From: Thermodesulfobacteriota bacterium
Lineage (GTDB): Bacteria > Desulfobacterota > DSM-4660 > Desulfatiglandales > Desulfatiglandaceae
NCBI GenBank assembly: GCA_028278625.1
Contig: JANQDY010000095.1
Coordinates: 1 to 46,734, forward strand
Length of the DNA stretch: 46,734 nt
Direction of reading: 5' to 3'
Shown here: positions 1 through 9,299 of the stretch, piece by piece
Layout: each line of letters starts with the position of its first letter
Numbering within the stretch: the first letter of the stretch is position 1
Notes under the pieces: model-generated
Database searches by the model: none
What the model saw: only the letters and a program-made list of their open reading frames with translations
Told to the model about the DNA's origin: nothing
Made by a program: the position numbers and the translations under genes

Positions 1-113
1 ACACGACTGAGACCATAGCTCAAAATTCCTGACTCACACCCGCGAGCTTGCTTTTGCCAACGATGTTTTTCAATCAATCCTTATATCGGAATTCCAGTAT
101 TTGAATAAGAAAC

Positions 114-140
114 TTGACAACCAATTGGGGGTTTGATAAT
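114..140 (+). promoter_or_regulatory. Putative sigma70-like promoter of the GRE operon
   Basis: TTGACA at 114-119 is followed by GATAAT at 135-140. The 15-base spacer is short, so the -10 assignment is tentative; TAATGT at 137-142 would give 17 bases but matches the consensus less well. It lies 44 bases before the chosen start of the GntR regulator and directly upstream of a palindromic operator. Confidence 0.4.
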
Positions 141-148
141 GTGGCAGC

Positions 149-159
149 TGGTAATACCA
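149..159. promoter_or_regulatory. Predicted GntR/FadR-type operator TGGTAATACCA
   Basis: A perfect inverted repeat TGGTA-A-TACCA lies just downstream of the putative promoter and 24 bases before the regulator start codon. FadR-subfamily GntR regulators (PdhR, LldR and relatives) typically bind TGGT-N3-ACCA, and the first gene of the operon encodes such a regulator. Autoregulation, and thereby control of the whole operon, is inferred. Confidence 0.55.
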
Positions 160-183
160 CCTGCCAAATCCAAGGAGAGCCCC

Positions 184-945
184 ATGCAGCAACTGTTAAC
201 CCCTATCCGCACCGAGAGCCTTAAAGAAGCCTTTGTCAGTCGCTTTGAAGAACTGATCCTGTCCGGTGCTTTTCCCATCGGCACGAGACTCCCTTCGGAA
301 CGTGAACTTGCCTTGCAGCTCAATGTCAGCCGTCCCGTGGTCCATGAGGGCCTGGTAGATCTCTGCGCCAAGGGGCTGGTTTCCATGACCCCCAGGGTGG
401 GAACCGTTATTAACGACTATCGCACGGAAGGATCTTTGGCCCTGTTGACCTCCCTTTTGCACTACCATCAGGGTGATCTGGAGGCGGATCTTCTGAAGAG
501 TCTTCTGGAAATGCGGTTGCTGTTTGAGGTTGAAGCGGCAAGACTGGCCGCGGTTACCAGGACCCCGGATCAGCTGGCGTCCTTTCACGGATTGCTCGGT
601 GAAGAGCAGGTCGTTGACCGTGGAGATGTGGTGGGCATCAGTGGACTCGATTTTCGCTTTCACCACCTCATGGCGATGGCGTCCGGGAACCACATCTATC
701 CGTTACTGCTCAATTCATTCAAGGAGTGCTATCTCAATCTCGCGGGACAGTTTTTTTCAGACCCCGCCGTGGTGCCGGAAGTGTTCGCTTTTCACAGGGA
801 AATCGTTCAGCGTCTTGAAGAAAAGGATGAAAAGAGAGCGGCTAAAACCATGAAAAACATGCTGATCCACGGCGCAGATTATTTGCAGAAAAGTCTAAAG
901 GCCAAGAAAGGCGAAAAGGGAAAGGAAAAAGGAGGATCATCATGA
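184..945 (+). CDS. GntR family (FadR subfamily) transcriptional regulator
   Basis: This is a DNA-binding, ligand-responsive regulator of about 253 residues. The N-terminal winged helix-turn-helix is clear (PIGTRLPSERELALQLNVS, then SRPVVHEGL and a wing with RVGTVIND). The C-terminal part is an FCD ligand domain with the usual metal/ligand histidine stretches (DFRFHHLMAMASGN, FHREIV, MLIHG). The ATG at 184 was chosen over the upstream ATG at 133 because AAGGAG precedes it at good spacing and because the upstream codons overlap the operator. It overlaps the GRE start by four bases (ATGA), so the two are translationally coupled and it most likely controls this operon. The effector is unknown; it may be the GRE substrate or a product. 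Confidence 0.9.
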   Translation: MQQLLTPIRTESLKEAFVSRFEELILSGAFPIGTRLPSERELALQLNVSRPVVHEGLVDLCAKGLVSMTPRVGTVINDYRTEGSLALLTSLLHYHQGDLEADLLKSLLEMRLLFEVEAARLAAVTRTPDQLASFHGLLGEEQVVDRGDVVGISGLDFRFHHLMAMASGNHIYPLLLNSFKECYLNLAGQFFSDPAVVPEVFAFHREIVQRLEEKDEKRAAKTMKNMLIHGADYLQKSLKAKKGEKGKEKGGSS

Positions 946-3458
946 GGACCGCCACGCTCCCCAAAACCGATCATCCCATCAAAGAGCCCAAAGGCTTGTC
1001 TCCGCGCATCGGTTGGCTGCGGGATTACTACTTCAAGGGAACGGACCGGAACTGGAACAACGAATCCGTTGCCTGGTCCACCGGGACCCCGTGGGATGTG
1101 CAGTTCAACGAAATGACGTACTACATCGTGCCCGAGACCTACGCACTGATGCAGACATTGCGGGGCTCTTACCGCCAGGCGGCCAGAACCATCCCCCTAG
1201 ACGAAGATTTCTGGAACTGGAGCCGGGCGGAACGTCGGGCATGGTTTGTTAAAGAGGTGATGGTCCGGCACATGCCCAAGGAGATTCTGCCGGGCGATCT
1301 CATTGCCGGTGGCCGCTTCAATATCCAGACCTCTTTGTGCCTGAATAAAGGAGAACAGGAAGCCTTTGACAATGCGCTGCTGGGCCAAAATGGGACAAGG
1401 GGAGCCATGAAGTGGCTCCACGACCACGGCTACGGCAATGCCGGCGCTACCAGCGGGCATCTCGTTCCGGACCATGAACGGGTCTTAAAAAAGGGATGGA
1501 AAGGGGTGTTCAGAGAACTTCAGTCCCGCTACGACGCATTGGACGAGGGGGATAAGAGTGGACCAAAGGGTTCACAGCTTAAGGCCATGATAACGGCGGC
1601 CACCATGCCCCGTGATCTGGCCGCAGGGTACTCGGATCTGTGCGGTGTCCTGGCCGCCCGAGAGACCGATCCGGAACGCCGAAATGAACTCCTCGAAATG
1701 GCCCGGATGCTTGAAAGAGTGCCATGGGAGCCTCCCCGGAACTTCTGGGAGGCCCTTCAGGCCCTTTGGATCAATCACATGCTGATCATGAGTGATGAAA
1801 ACTATCCCGGGCCGGGGGTCTCTTTCGGCCGCATGGACCAGTACCTGTTCCCCTACTGGGAGTCTTCTCTTAACAGAGGGATGACCCGGGAATTCGGCAA
1901 GGAAGTCATGAAATGCTTCTGGGTCCATTGCAACACGGTGTATGACGCCATGATCAAGAACGGAAACCAGGGCATTACGTCCGGGTTCGGTCAACTGATT
2001 ACGCTTTCGGGCATGGGTGCAAAGGGCAAGGATATGACCAACGATTTGACCTACGCCATCCTCGAGGTCATCGACGACATGTCTCCCATACTTGAGCCAA
2101 AGCCCAACATCCGACTGCACCGCAACTCCCCCGAAGCCCTGCTGGATAAGGTGGTGGACATGATCTCCACCAGCCAGGGGTCCCCTTTTCTCCTCAATTT
2201 CGATGAACGTTCCATGGCCGGCATGATGCTGGAAGCCCGGAAAGTGAATTTTGGCCATTTGATCAACGAAAACAATGTCCATGATTACGCGCCGGTGGGA
2301 TGTCTTGAAAACACCATGGTGGGGAACGACCGGTCCGGAACGGTGGACGTCAACCTCAACCTCTTAAAAGGGGTGGAACTGGCACTCACCGGCGGCAGGG
2401 ACATGATTCCCTTTGTAAATCCCATGACCGGCAAGGAAGAGGCCGTTCAACAGGACGGACCCGATACCGGGGAGGCAACGGGCCATGAGACCTGGGATGA
2501 TTTCTGGGAGGCTTATAAACGCCAGACCGAATACATTATCACGAAAATCGTGGCGGTTTATGAACGGTCTGAATCCCTCAGGGCCGAATATTTCCCCACC
2601 CCCTATCTTTCCTGTCTGGTGAGGGGTTGCGCGGAAAAAGGGCTGGATATTAACCAGGGCGGGGCCCAAATTAATCTCACGACCCTTGAAACCGTTACCT
2701 ATGCAACCACGGTGGATTCCCTTTTGGCCATCAAACACCTTGTCTATGAACAGAAGAAATGCACCATGGCCCAGCTGATCAAGGCATTGAAGGACAACTG
2801 GCAGGGCCACGAAGTACTGCAGGCCATGGCCAAGAACAAGGCCCCCAGATACGGGCGCGACGATGACGAAGCCGATGCCATGGCCCGGAAAGTCATGGAA
2901 TTGTGGTGTAACGAGACCTGGCGGCACAAGACGGTATCCACCGGCAGACAATTCAGACCCGGCATGCTCAGTTGGAATTATTGGGCCGGGGACGGGTTCA
3001 TCATGGCCGCCAGCGCCGACGGCCGGCCCAAGGGGCAGTTTCTGTCCAACGCCATCTGTCCGTCAAACGGGGCGGATATCAACGGTCCCACCGCCAACGC
3101 CAATTCCGTGGGCAAGGTGCTGGGGGGTAAGGCCCCGGACGGCAGGGGGGACTGGGGAGACTATTTCAATTGCCTGCCCAACGGTGCAAGCCACACCATC
3201 ACCTTTAACCCCTCAATCATAAAAGACCCTGAGCACAGGGAAAAGTTCAAGGCATTTTTAAAGGGTTACTGCGAAAACGGCGGCACGGCTCTCCAGATCA
3301 ACATGCTCGATCCGGGGGTCCTGAAAGATGCCCAGAAACACCCCCGGAACTATCGTCACCTGCTGGTGAGAATCACCGGGTACAACGCCTATTTTACGTC
3401 GGTGGGCAAAGAGTTGCAGGACGAGGTGATCCGGCGGGTGAGTCACAGCAGGATTTGA
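942..3458 (+). CDS. Glycyl radical enzyme (pyruvate formate-lyase family), substrate unknown
   Basis: This is an oxygen-sensitive radical enzyme of 838 residues. The active-site loop reads APVGCLEN, giving thiyl-radical Cys454 and Glu456. The C-terminal glycyl radical loop reads RITGYNAYF with Gly813, followed by LQDEVIRR. The single Cys with Glu two residues later is the C-x-E arrangement of GRE eliminases and arylacetate decarboxylases; pyruvate formate-lyase has Cys-Cys instead. The GCLE form and the stretch LKDAQK-P-NYR-L-VR before the radical Gly recall 4-hydroxyphenylacetate decarboxylase, but no HpdC-like small subunit is nearby. A decarboxylase, dehydratase, C-S or C-N lyase, or a fumarate-adding enzyme cannot be told apart by eye. 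It overlaps the regulator by four bases and is followed by its activase. Confidence 0.93.
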   Translation: MRTATLPKTDHPIKEPKGLSPRIGWLRDYYFKGTDRNWNNESVAWSTGTPWDVQFNEMTYYIVPETYALMQTLRGSYRQAARTIPLDEDFWNWSRAERRAWFVKEVMVRHMPKEILPGDLIAGGRFNIQTSLCLNKGEQEAFDNALLGQNGTRGAMKWLHDHGYGNAGATSGHLVPDHERVLKKGWKGVFRELQSRYDALDEGDKSGPKGSQLKAMITAATMPRDLAAGYSDLCGVLAARETDPERRNELLEMARMLERVPWEPPRNFWEALQALWINHMLIMSDENYPGPGVSFGRMDQYLFPYWESSLNRGMTREFGKEVMKCFWVHCNTVYDAMIKNGNQGITSGFGQLITLSGMGAKGKDMTNDLTYAILEVIDDMSPILEPKPNIRLHRNSPEALLDKVVDMISTSQGSPFLLNFDERSMAGMMLEARKVNFGHLINENNVHDYAPVGCLENTMVGNDRSGTVDVNLNLLKGVELALTGGRDMIPFVNPMTGKEEAVQQDGPDTGEATGHETWDDFWEAYKRQTEYIITKIVAVYERSESLRAEYFPTPYLSCLVRGCAEKGLDINQGGAQINLTTLETVTYATTVDSLLAIKHLVYEQKKCTMAQLIKALKDNWQGHEVLQAMAKNKAPRYGRDDDEADAMARKVMELWCNETWRHKTVSTGRQFRPGMLSWNYWAGDGFIMAASADGRPKGQFLSNAICPSNGADINGPTANANSVGKVLGGKAPDGRGDWGDYFNCLPNGASHTITFNPSIIKDPEHREKFKAFLKGYCENGGTALQINMLDPGVLKDAQKHPRNYRHLLVRITGYNAYFTSVGKELQDEVIRRVSHSRI

Positions 3459-3467
3459 AGTTTCAAT

Positions 3468-4502
3468 ATGTTAGCGAATAATCATAAAGCAACGGTTTTA
3501 GAAATCCAGCGCATGTCAACGGAAGACGGTCCCGGTATCCGGACCACCGTTTTTTATAAAGGGTGCAGCCTCAACTGTCTCTGGTGCCATAATCCCGAAA
3601 GCATCTCCGCCCTTCCACAGGTCCACTGGGTTTTGAATCAATGCATCGGCTGCAAGACCTGCCTTACCGTCTGTCCGGAAGGGGCCCTCTCATTCACAGA
3701 GGCAGGGAACAGGGTGAATCGGGAGTTGTGCACCGGATGCGGCCTTTGCGCCCGGGAGTGCCCGGCAAATGCTCTCGAGCTTCTGGGGCGGGCATGGGAT
3801 CTGGATGGCCTGTTTTTTGAGATCATCAAGGATCGCGTCTATTTTGAGAAATCCGGCGGCGGGGTCACCCTGGGCGGCGGAGAACCGACGCTTCAGTCCC
3901 GGTTCAACAGGGAGCTGCTGCAAAGGCTGAAGGGGGAGGGGATTCACACGGCCCTTGATACCTGCGGCATGTGTTCCCGGGATGCGCTTTCGGAACTGCT
4001 CCCCTATTCGGATCTCCTGTTGTTCGATCTAAAAGAAATGGATCCCGAAAAACACCGGGCGTTTACCCATTCGAGCAATGAAAAAATCCTTGATAACCTC
4101 CTGTTGGCGGGTGATTGGATGAAACAAAACGGGACTCCCCATAAGCTCTGGATCAGAACACCCATTATTCCCGATACGACCGCCACCAGCCATAACATCA
4201 AAGAAATCGGCAAGTTCATCGCGGCCAACCTGGATGGCCTGGTGGATCGATGGGAACTGTGCGCCTTTAACAATCTCTGCAGGGACAAATACGCTCGCCT
4301 GGATCTTGACTGGGCCTACAAGGACCGGGATCTGTTGGAGAAACTGGTGATGGAGAAGATGGCGGCCGTTGCCAGAAACTCGGGCGTGGATCCCGGTATC
4401 GTTCTCTGGACCGGTTCCACGAAACTGGAAGGGGAGAACAAAACAAAAGGCCATGGGCCGAAAACTGAAAGGAATGGGTCTGATGAAAAGGGTTTTCAAT
4501 GA
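3468..4502 (+). CDS. Glycyl radical enzyme activating enzyme (radical SAM)
   Basis: This radical SAM protein of 344 residues installs the glycyl radical on the adjacent GRE at Gly813. The radical SAM cluster motif is C33-x3-C37-x2-C40 (GCSLNCLWCHNP). It is followed by an inserted ferredoxin-like domain with two [4Fe-4S] motifs: CIGCKTCLTVC at 59-69 and CTGCGLCAREC at 88-98. Activases of eliminase, decarboxylase and benzylsuccinate-type GREs carry this two-cluster insert, while the pyruvate formate-lyase activase does not. The SAM-binding GGGEPTLQ motif is present. It starts 10 bases after the GRE stop, and its last 20 bases overlap the next gene. The pairing with the GRE is firm. Confidence 0.93.
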   Translation: MLANNHKATVLEIQRMSTEDGPGIRTTVFYKGCSLNCLWCHNPESISALPQVHWVLNQCIGCKTCLTVCPEGALSFTEAGNRVNRELCTGCGLCARECPANALELLGRAWDLDGLFFEIIKDRVYFEKSGGGVTLGGGEPTLQSRFNRELLQRLKGEGIHTALDTCGMCSRDALSELLPYSDLLLFDLKEMDPEKHRAFTHSSNEKILDNLLLAGDWMKQNGTPHKLWIRTPIIPDTTATSHNIKEIGKFIAANLDGLVDRWELCAFNNLCRDKYARLDLDWAYKDRDLLEKLVMEKMAAVARNSGVDPGIVLWTGSTKLEGENKTKGHGPKTERNGSDEKGFQ

Positions 4503-5325
4503 ACAGGAAATGAAGGCCTTTGAGCCTGCGGAAAAGATCGGTCTGGTGGCTACGGTCAACCCGGAGGGACTGCCGCATATTTCCCTCATCACCTCCATCA
4601 TGGCCTCCAAGCCGGACCAATTGATTCTGGGACAGTTCTGCAAAGGGTTAAGCAAGGAATATATGCAGCGGAACCCTCACGTGGCATTCCTGATCATGAC
4701 CATGGACAAGAGAATATGGCGGGGAAAGGCCAAATGGACCCATCTGAAAAAGGAGGGGCCGGAATACGAGCGATATAACGAAACGCCCATGTTTCGGTAC
4801 AACACCTATTTCGGCATCAATACGGTCCACTTTCTGGACCTGGTGGAGGCATCTGATGCCCTGGATCTGCCTATGCCCAAAGTGGTCCTCTCCGCCATAT
4901 TGACCAGGGTAACAAAAGGCTTTGCGGCAACGGGCGTAACGGATTCCATTCTCAAGCCCTTCGCGGAGGACCTGTTCAACCAGATGGATTCCCTGAAATT
5001 CCTGGCCTATGTGGGGACGGACGGCTTTCCGGTGATCGTCCCCGTGATCCAGTGCCAGGCCGCCGACAGCCGCAGGCTGGCTTTTCACCCCATGGCCTTC
5101 GGCAATGAGTTAAAGCGCATTTCAGAAGGTGTACCAGTGGCCGTGTTCGGCTTGACCATGAAAATGGAAGATGTGCTCATTCGGGGCGTTTTCCGGGGGT
5201 TTAGACGGATGATCGGTCCGAAAATCGGAACCATAGATATCGAATGGGTATACAATTCCATGCCGCCCGCACACGGGCAGATTTACCCGGAGCAACCGTT
5301 ACAGCCGGTCCTTGAATTTGTTTGA
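4483..5325 (+). CDS. Split-barrel FMN-binding (pyridoxamine 5'-phosphate oxidase-like) protein
   Basis: This protein of about 280 residues opens like the PNPOx-like split barrel: IGLVATVNPEGLPHISLITS, then an LILGQFCKGLSKEYMQRNPHVAFLI-type strand and loop. A second, weaker barrel-like segment follows (LAYVGTDGFPVIVPVIQ), so it may hold two half-barrels. Such proteins usually bind FMN or F420 and act as small reductases or oxidases. The ATG at 4483 was preferred over upstream ATGs because AAAGGA sits about 10 bases before it; this gives a 20-base overlap with the activase. Its role in the operon is unknown. An electron-transfer or double-bond reduction step on the GRE product is one possibility. 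Confidence 0.7.
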   Translation: MKRVFNEQEMKAFEPAEKIGLVATVNPEGLPHISLITSIMASKPDQLILGQFCKGLSKEYMQRNPHVAFLIMTMDKRIWRGKAKWTHLKKEGPEYERYNETPMFRYNTYFGINTVHFLDLVEASDALDLPMPKVVLSAILTRVTKGFAATGVTDSILKPFAEDLFNQMDSLKFLAYVGTDGFPVIVPVIQCQAADSRRLAFHPMAFGNELKRISEGVPVAVFGLTMKMEDVLIRGVFRGFRRMIGPKIGTIDIEWVYNSMPPAHGQIYPEQPLQPVLEFV

Positions 5326-5355
5326 TGGGCCCAAACCACTTTCTGGAGGAACAAA

Positions 5356-5919
5356 ATGATGAACAGACAGGGTTTTTCCAGACGCGTTATCTTCCCCATC
5401 GTACTTGTCACGGGCACCATGGTGCTCTCCATCCAGGCCTATGACGTCTCCCGCCAGATCAAAGATCCCACCCTCCACCAGATCCTCTCCAACATAGGGG
5501 CAATCTTCATGTTCTTGAGTATCTGGACGGGCGCCTTTTTTGCCAACACCATCGCGTTTTTTAGGGGCGCCACCTTTAAAGAGCGTCTTATGGTCTGTCT
5601 CACAACCCCGATAATCTGGTGCGCCAAGATTCTCTACGGGTTCTGGGGGATCTATTCCCCGGGAGAATTCCTCTATCTCTTCCTGCACCATTTCATCCTG
5701 GGATGCCCCACGGTGGCACTTCTGTGCATGGGCATCTCTGAAATCTGGTGCCGCATGATTGCGAAAAGGCGTACCAATGACCGCTCCATAAGGATCTTTG
5801 CCTTGAACAACACCTTGTTGCTCTTGCTCAGCCTGACTGCGGTATTTCTGATGCTTTGGAACGGTGGACACGCCTATTACTATCTCTACATGGATACTTA
5901 CGCCGGGATCTTTCTGTGA
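5356..5919 (+). CDS. Small integral membrane protein of unknown function
   Basis: This hydrophobic protein of 187 residues has about four to five likely membrane segments, near residues 10-27, 42-64, 78-98, 105-128 and 148-168. It starts at ATGATG with a strong GGAGG seven bases upstream. No family was recognised. It lies between the flavoprotein and the exported sulfatase, and its end comes 17 bases before the sulfatase start, so it is surely co-transcribed. A transport or membrane-anchoring role for the sulfated or desulfated compound is only an inference from position. Confidence 0.75.
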   Translation: MMNRQGFSRRVIFPIVLVTGTMVLSIQAYDVSRQIKDPTLHQILSNIGAIFMFLSIWTGAFFANTIAFFRGATFKERLMVCLTTPIIWCAKILYGFWGIYSPGEFLYLFLHHFILGCPTVALLCMGISEIWCRMIAKRRTNDRSIRIFALNNTLLLLLSLTAVFLMLWNGGHAYYYLYMDTYAGIFL

Positions 5920-5936
5920 AAGAGGGGAGGGTGAAT

Positions 5937-7346
5937 ATGCAGGCACATACCCTTGAAGGATTTAAAAACAAGGAAAGATCACGGGACCTGATCGCCAGGG
6001 TCCTGACGTTGCTGGCGGTTATCATATTTCTTGTTCCGGGACCGCTCTTTGCCCAAAAGAAACGTCCCAACATCATCTTCATCCTCACCGATGACCATCG
6101 ATGGGATGCCATGAGCAGCATGGGCCATCCCGTTATCAAGACACCAAACCTGGACAAGCTGGCCGATCAGGGCATCCTCTTTGAAAACGCATATGTCACC
6201 ACATCCCTTTGCAGCCCTTCGAGGGCCAGCTTCCTCACCGGCCAGTATCCCCATAGACACGGGGTGGTAACCAACCACACCCCCTGGGACAACCACCGAA
6301 AAACCTTCTTAGAATTGTTGAAAGAATCTGGATATAATACTGCTTTTATTGGTAAATGGCACATGCCGGGTGAAGGGTTGCCAAAACTGAGAGGCCTTGA
6401 TCAATTCATCACTTTTACAAAGGAAGGGGGGCAGGGCATCTACTATAACTGCCCGCTGATTATTGACGGCGTTGAAACGGAGCGGGAGGGGAAATACATC
6501 ACCGAAGACCTGACCGATTTTGCCCTCAAGTTCATTGAGAAAGATCGTGATGCCCCGTTCTGTCTCTACCTTTCCCACAAGGCGGTCCACTTCGGATTCC
6601 GGCCCCCGCCACACCTGAAAGGTCTGTACAAGGACGCGGATCTAAAGCTTCCGCCCGAGTCGGATACCTGGATCACGTTCACCAACAACCATCCCTTCGT
6701 GGGGGCCCTGTTTCCCATGAACATCCTTTACCGGGGCTATTGCGAGACGGTGGTTTCCGTGGATGAACAGGTGGGGCGCCTGATGGATAAGCTAAAGGAA
6801 CTTGATCTTTTAGACAATACCCTCGTTGTCTACGCCGGCGACAACGGGCATTTCTGGGGAGAGCATGGGCTCTATGACAAGCGGCTGGCCTATGAGGAAT
6901 CGATCCGGATTCCGTTTATCGTCAGATACCCGGAAATGATCAAGGGGCCGGGCCGCAGAGCGCCCCAGATGATCCTGAACATTGATTTGGCGCCGACCAT
7001 CCTTGACATTGCGGGGATTGACATTCCTTCCGACATGCAGGGAAGGAGCCTTAAGCCGATTCTGCAGTCAGGGGACGTCCCCGGTCGATCTTCCTGGCTC
7101 TATGAGCACTTTCCGGTATTTCCCATCCCCATTCCGGGGATCACGGCGGTCAGAACCGAGCGGTTTAAATATGTTGAATATCACAATGATGCGCGGCCCA
7201 AAGAGCTGTTTGATTTGAAAGATGATCCCAAGGAAATGCACAATATCATCCATACGGAGAAAGGAAGACGGATTAAAGAAGCACTGAAAGAGGAGATGGA
7301 AAAACTGAAAAAGGAGACCGGGTACAGGTTTCATAAACGCGGTTGA
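5937..7346 (+). CDS. Exported sulfatase, formylglycine type
   Basis: This enzyme of 469 residues hydrolyses a sulfate ester outside the cytoplasm. After a basic N-terminus a hydrophobic signal segment (RVLTLLAVIIFLVPGPLFA) ends before QKKRPNIIFILTDDH, where the first metal-binding aspartates lie. The active-site motif C-S-P-S-R begins at Cys92, the residue converted to formylglycine in type I sulfatases, followed by ASFLTGQYPHRHGV. Later motifs include GKWHMPG, and YAGDNGHFWGEHG for the second metal pair. The ATG at 5937 follows GGGAGG; the upstream in-frame extension overlaps the membrane protein and lacks a ribosome site. In anaerobes the Cys is matured by a radical SAM sulfatase-maturating enzyme, which is not in this window. 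The substrate is unknown. Confidence 0.9.
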   Translation: MQAHTLEGFKNKERSRDLIARVLTLLAVIIFLVPGPLFAQKKRPNIIFILTDDHRWDAMSSMGHPVIKTPNLDKLADQGILFENAYVTTSLCSPSRASFLTGQYPHRHGVVTNHTPWDNHRKTFLELLKESGYNTAFIGKWHMPGEGLPKLRGLDQFITFTKEGGQGIYYNCPLIIDGVETEREGKYITEDLTDFALKFIEKDRDAPFCLYLSHKAVHFGFRPPPHLKGLYKDADLKLPPESDTWITFTNNHPFVGALFPMNILYRGYCETVVSVDEQVGRLMDKLKELDLLDNTLVVYAGDNGHFWGEHGLYDKRLAYEESIRIPFIVRYPEMIKGPGRRAPQMILNIDLAPTILDIAGIDIPSDMQGRSLKPILQSGDVPGRSSWLYEHFPVFPIPIPGITAVRTERFKYVEYHNDARPKELFDLKDDPKEMHNIIHTEKGRRIKEALKEEMEKLKKETGYRFHKRG

Positions 7347-7381
7347 AAGCGGTTGTTGCAAGGCCGTAACAGGGGGAGCGG

Positions 7382-9250
7382 ATGTCGGGATATCATAACA
7401 GAATACTGAGAATCCAATTGGACGCGGGCGAAAAAGCCCAATTGCGCCTTCAGAAGGAAACCTGGCTCAACTACATGGGGGGGAGCGGACTGGCGGCCAG
7501 GCTATTTTTAGACACGGAAGGACCGGTTGCGGACCCCTTGTCCCCGGAAAATCCGTTGCTGGTGATGACGGGACCCATGGTGGGGACCAACTTTCCGGGG
7601 AGTTCCCGGTTTGTCATGTGCGCCCGTTCACCGCTCACGGGGATTTGGGGTGAATCCACCTCAGGGGGCTTTTTCGGGGCCGAACTCAAGAAGGCCGGTT
7701 TTGACGGCATCATCCTTCAGGGAGCATGTGAGGGGCCCGCCTATCTGCTCGTTGATTCGGGACGGGCCACGCTGGAAGACGCCCAAGACCTCTGGGGGTT
7801 GGACACCTATGAGACCATCAATCGATTGAAGAAACGCCATGGGAACGGGCGAAAGGCAAGGGTTATTGCCATCGGGCCGGCCGGAGAGCGAATGGTGAGT
7901 TTCGCGGCGGTGGCAAATGAAAGGGCCCACTACCTGGGGCGCACCGGAATGGGTGCGGTCATGGGGAGCAAGAACCTGAAGGCGATTGTCGTAAAAGGCC
8001 AGGGAAAGGTCCCAGTGGCCCGGGAAGAGGCTTTCGGTACAGTAAGGAAAGGCGCCATCTCCCATATCAGGGAGTCCATGATCTGTTCCTCTTTTCATGA
8101 CCTGGGTACGGCCGCGGCCATGGACATGGGCATGCTGACGGGGGATGTGCCCATTAAGAACTGGTCCCTGGGGGAGGCCTATGAAATGGCGGCTGCCATT
8201 GGCGGGCCCGCCATACACGACAGTATCCTCAAAGGGCGCGTGGCATGTTATGCCTGTCCCATCGGCTGTAAACCGGTGGTGGCGGTGGATGAGGGGAAAT
8301 ATGCGGTGTCAAAAGGGCCCGGGCCTGAATACGAAACCTGTGCCAGCTTCGGAACCATGATCATGAACGACAATCTGGAAGGGATCGCATATCTGAACGA
8401 TCTATGTAATCGCCAGGGTCTGGACACCATTTCCTGCGGATCCACGGTGGCCTTCATGATGGATTGTTATGAAAAAGGGCTCTTGAAAAAATCCGATCTG
8501 GACGGCCTGGATCTGGGCTGGGGAAATGTGGATGCGGTGATCGGGCTGGTAGAGAAGATTGCGCTACGGGAAGGGATCGGCGATCGGGCGGCCGCGGGAA
8601 GCCGATCCATGGCCCGGCTGATGGACGATGGCGCGGCTGATTTTGCGGTCACCGTGAAGGGCCTTGAATTGCCCATGCACGACCCGAGAGCCTTTCACGG
8701 ATTGGGGCTGGCCTACATGACTTCCAACCGGGGCGCCTGTCATTTGCAGCATTCTGTCCAGGCCGTGGAGCAGGGCATGGTGGCATGGCCGGAGATCGGG
8801 CTGGAAGAGGACTATCCGGCAACGGAAAGCGAGGGCAAAGCCAAAATGGTTCATCTGTGCGAGGACATCGGCCAAATCGCCAATACGTCCTGCATGTGCC
8901 ATTTCGTGTTCTGGGCCATGGGATTGGACCATTTCTCCGCTGGCTTTAATGCAATTACCGGATGGGGTTTTGACATGGAAGACTTTCTGCTCGTGGGGCA
9001 GCGATCCTGGATTTTGAAGCGGGCCTTGAACAATATGATGGGCATTACCGCCGCCACTGATCGATTGCCCAAAAAGGTTTTGAGTGCGCTTTCAGACGGT
9101 TCGGCGGCGGGAAGCGCTCCGGATGAAGAAATGATGCGAAGGGAGTACTACGAGATTCGCGGCCTTGACGAGAAGGGTATTCCGACACCGCAACTGCTGC
9201 ATACCGCGGGGCTCGGGTTTCTTGAGGAGCGGCTTGGGAAAATGCGCTAG
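7382..9250 (+). CDS. Tungsten-type aldehyde:ferredoxin oxidoreductase
   Basis: This cytoplasmic enzyme of 622 residues oxidises an aldehyde to a carboxylic acid with reduction of ferredoxin, or runs in reverse. The N-terminal AOR domain shows GGSGLAARL, TGPMVGTNFPGSSRF and the pterin-site stretches IGPAGERMVSFAAVANE and GRTGMGAVMGSKNLKA. The [4Fe-4S] ligands are Cys289-x2-Cys292-x3-Cys296 (CYACPIGC) plus a distal Cys, most likely Cys506 in TSCMCHF. Length matches the family. It follows the sulfatase by 35 bases, with GGGGAGCGG before the ATG. In this operon it probably handles the aldehyde derived from the GRE reaction or made by the downstream alcohol dehydrogenase. Confidence 0.93.
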   Translation: MSGYHNRILRIQLDAGEKAQLRLQKETWLNYMGGSGLAARLFLDTEGPVADPLSPENPLLVMTGPMVGTNFPGSSRFVMCARSPLTGIWGESTSGGFFGAELKKAGFDGIILQGACEGPAYLLVDSGRATLEDAQDLWGLDTYETINRLKKRHGNGRKARVIAIGPAGERMVSFAAVANERAHYLGRTGMGAVMGSKNLKAIVVKGQGKVPVAREEAFGTVRKGAISHIRESMICSSFHDLGTAAAMDMGMLTGDVPIKNWSLGEAYEMAAAIGGPAIHDSILKGRVACYACPIGCKPVVAVDEGKYAVSKGPGPEYETCASFGTMIMNDNLEGIAYLNDLCNRQGLDTISCGSTVAFMMDCYEKGLLKKSDLDGLDLGWGNVDAVIGLVEKIALREGIGDRAAAGSRSMARLMDDGAADFAVTVKGLELPMHDPRAFHGLGLAYMTSNRGACHLQHSVQAVEQGMVAWPEIGLEEDYPATESEGKAKMVHLCEDIGQIANTSCMCHFVFWAMGLDHFSAGFNAITGWGFDMEDFLLVGQRSWILKRALNNMMGITAATDRLPKKVLSALSDGSAAGSAPDEEMMRREYYEIRGLDEKGIPTPQLLHTAGLGFLEERLGKMR

Positions 9251-9299
9251 GCCCGTTAACCTTTAAAACAATCAACCCCAAAAACAAAGGAGATTGGAC

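Noticed and set aside
942..3458. Benzylsuccinate or alkylsuccinate synthase as the identity of the GRE
   Set aside because: No small subunits of the BssB/BssC type or CoA-transferase genes are present and the active-site GCLE resembles decarboxylase/eliminase GREs; a phylogeny would be needed to exclude it fully.
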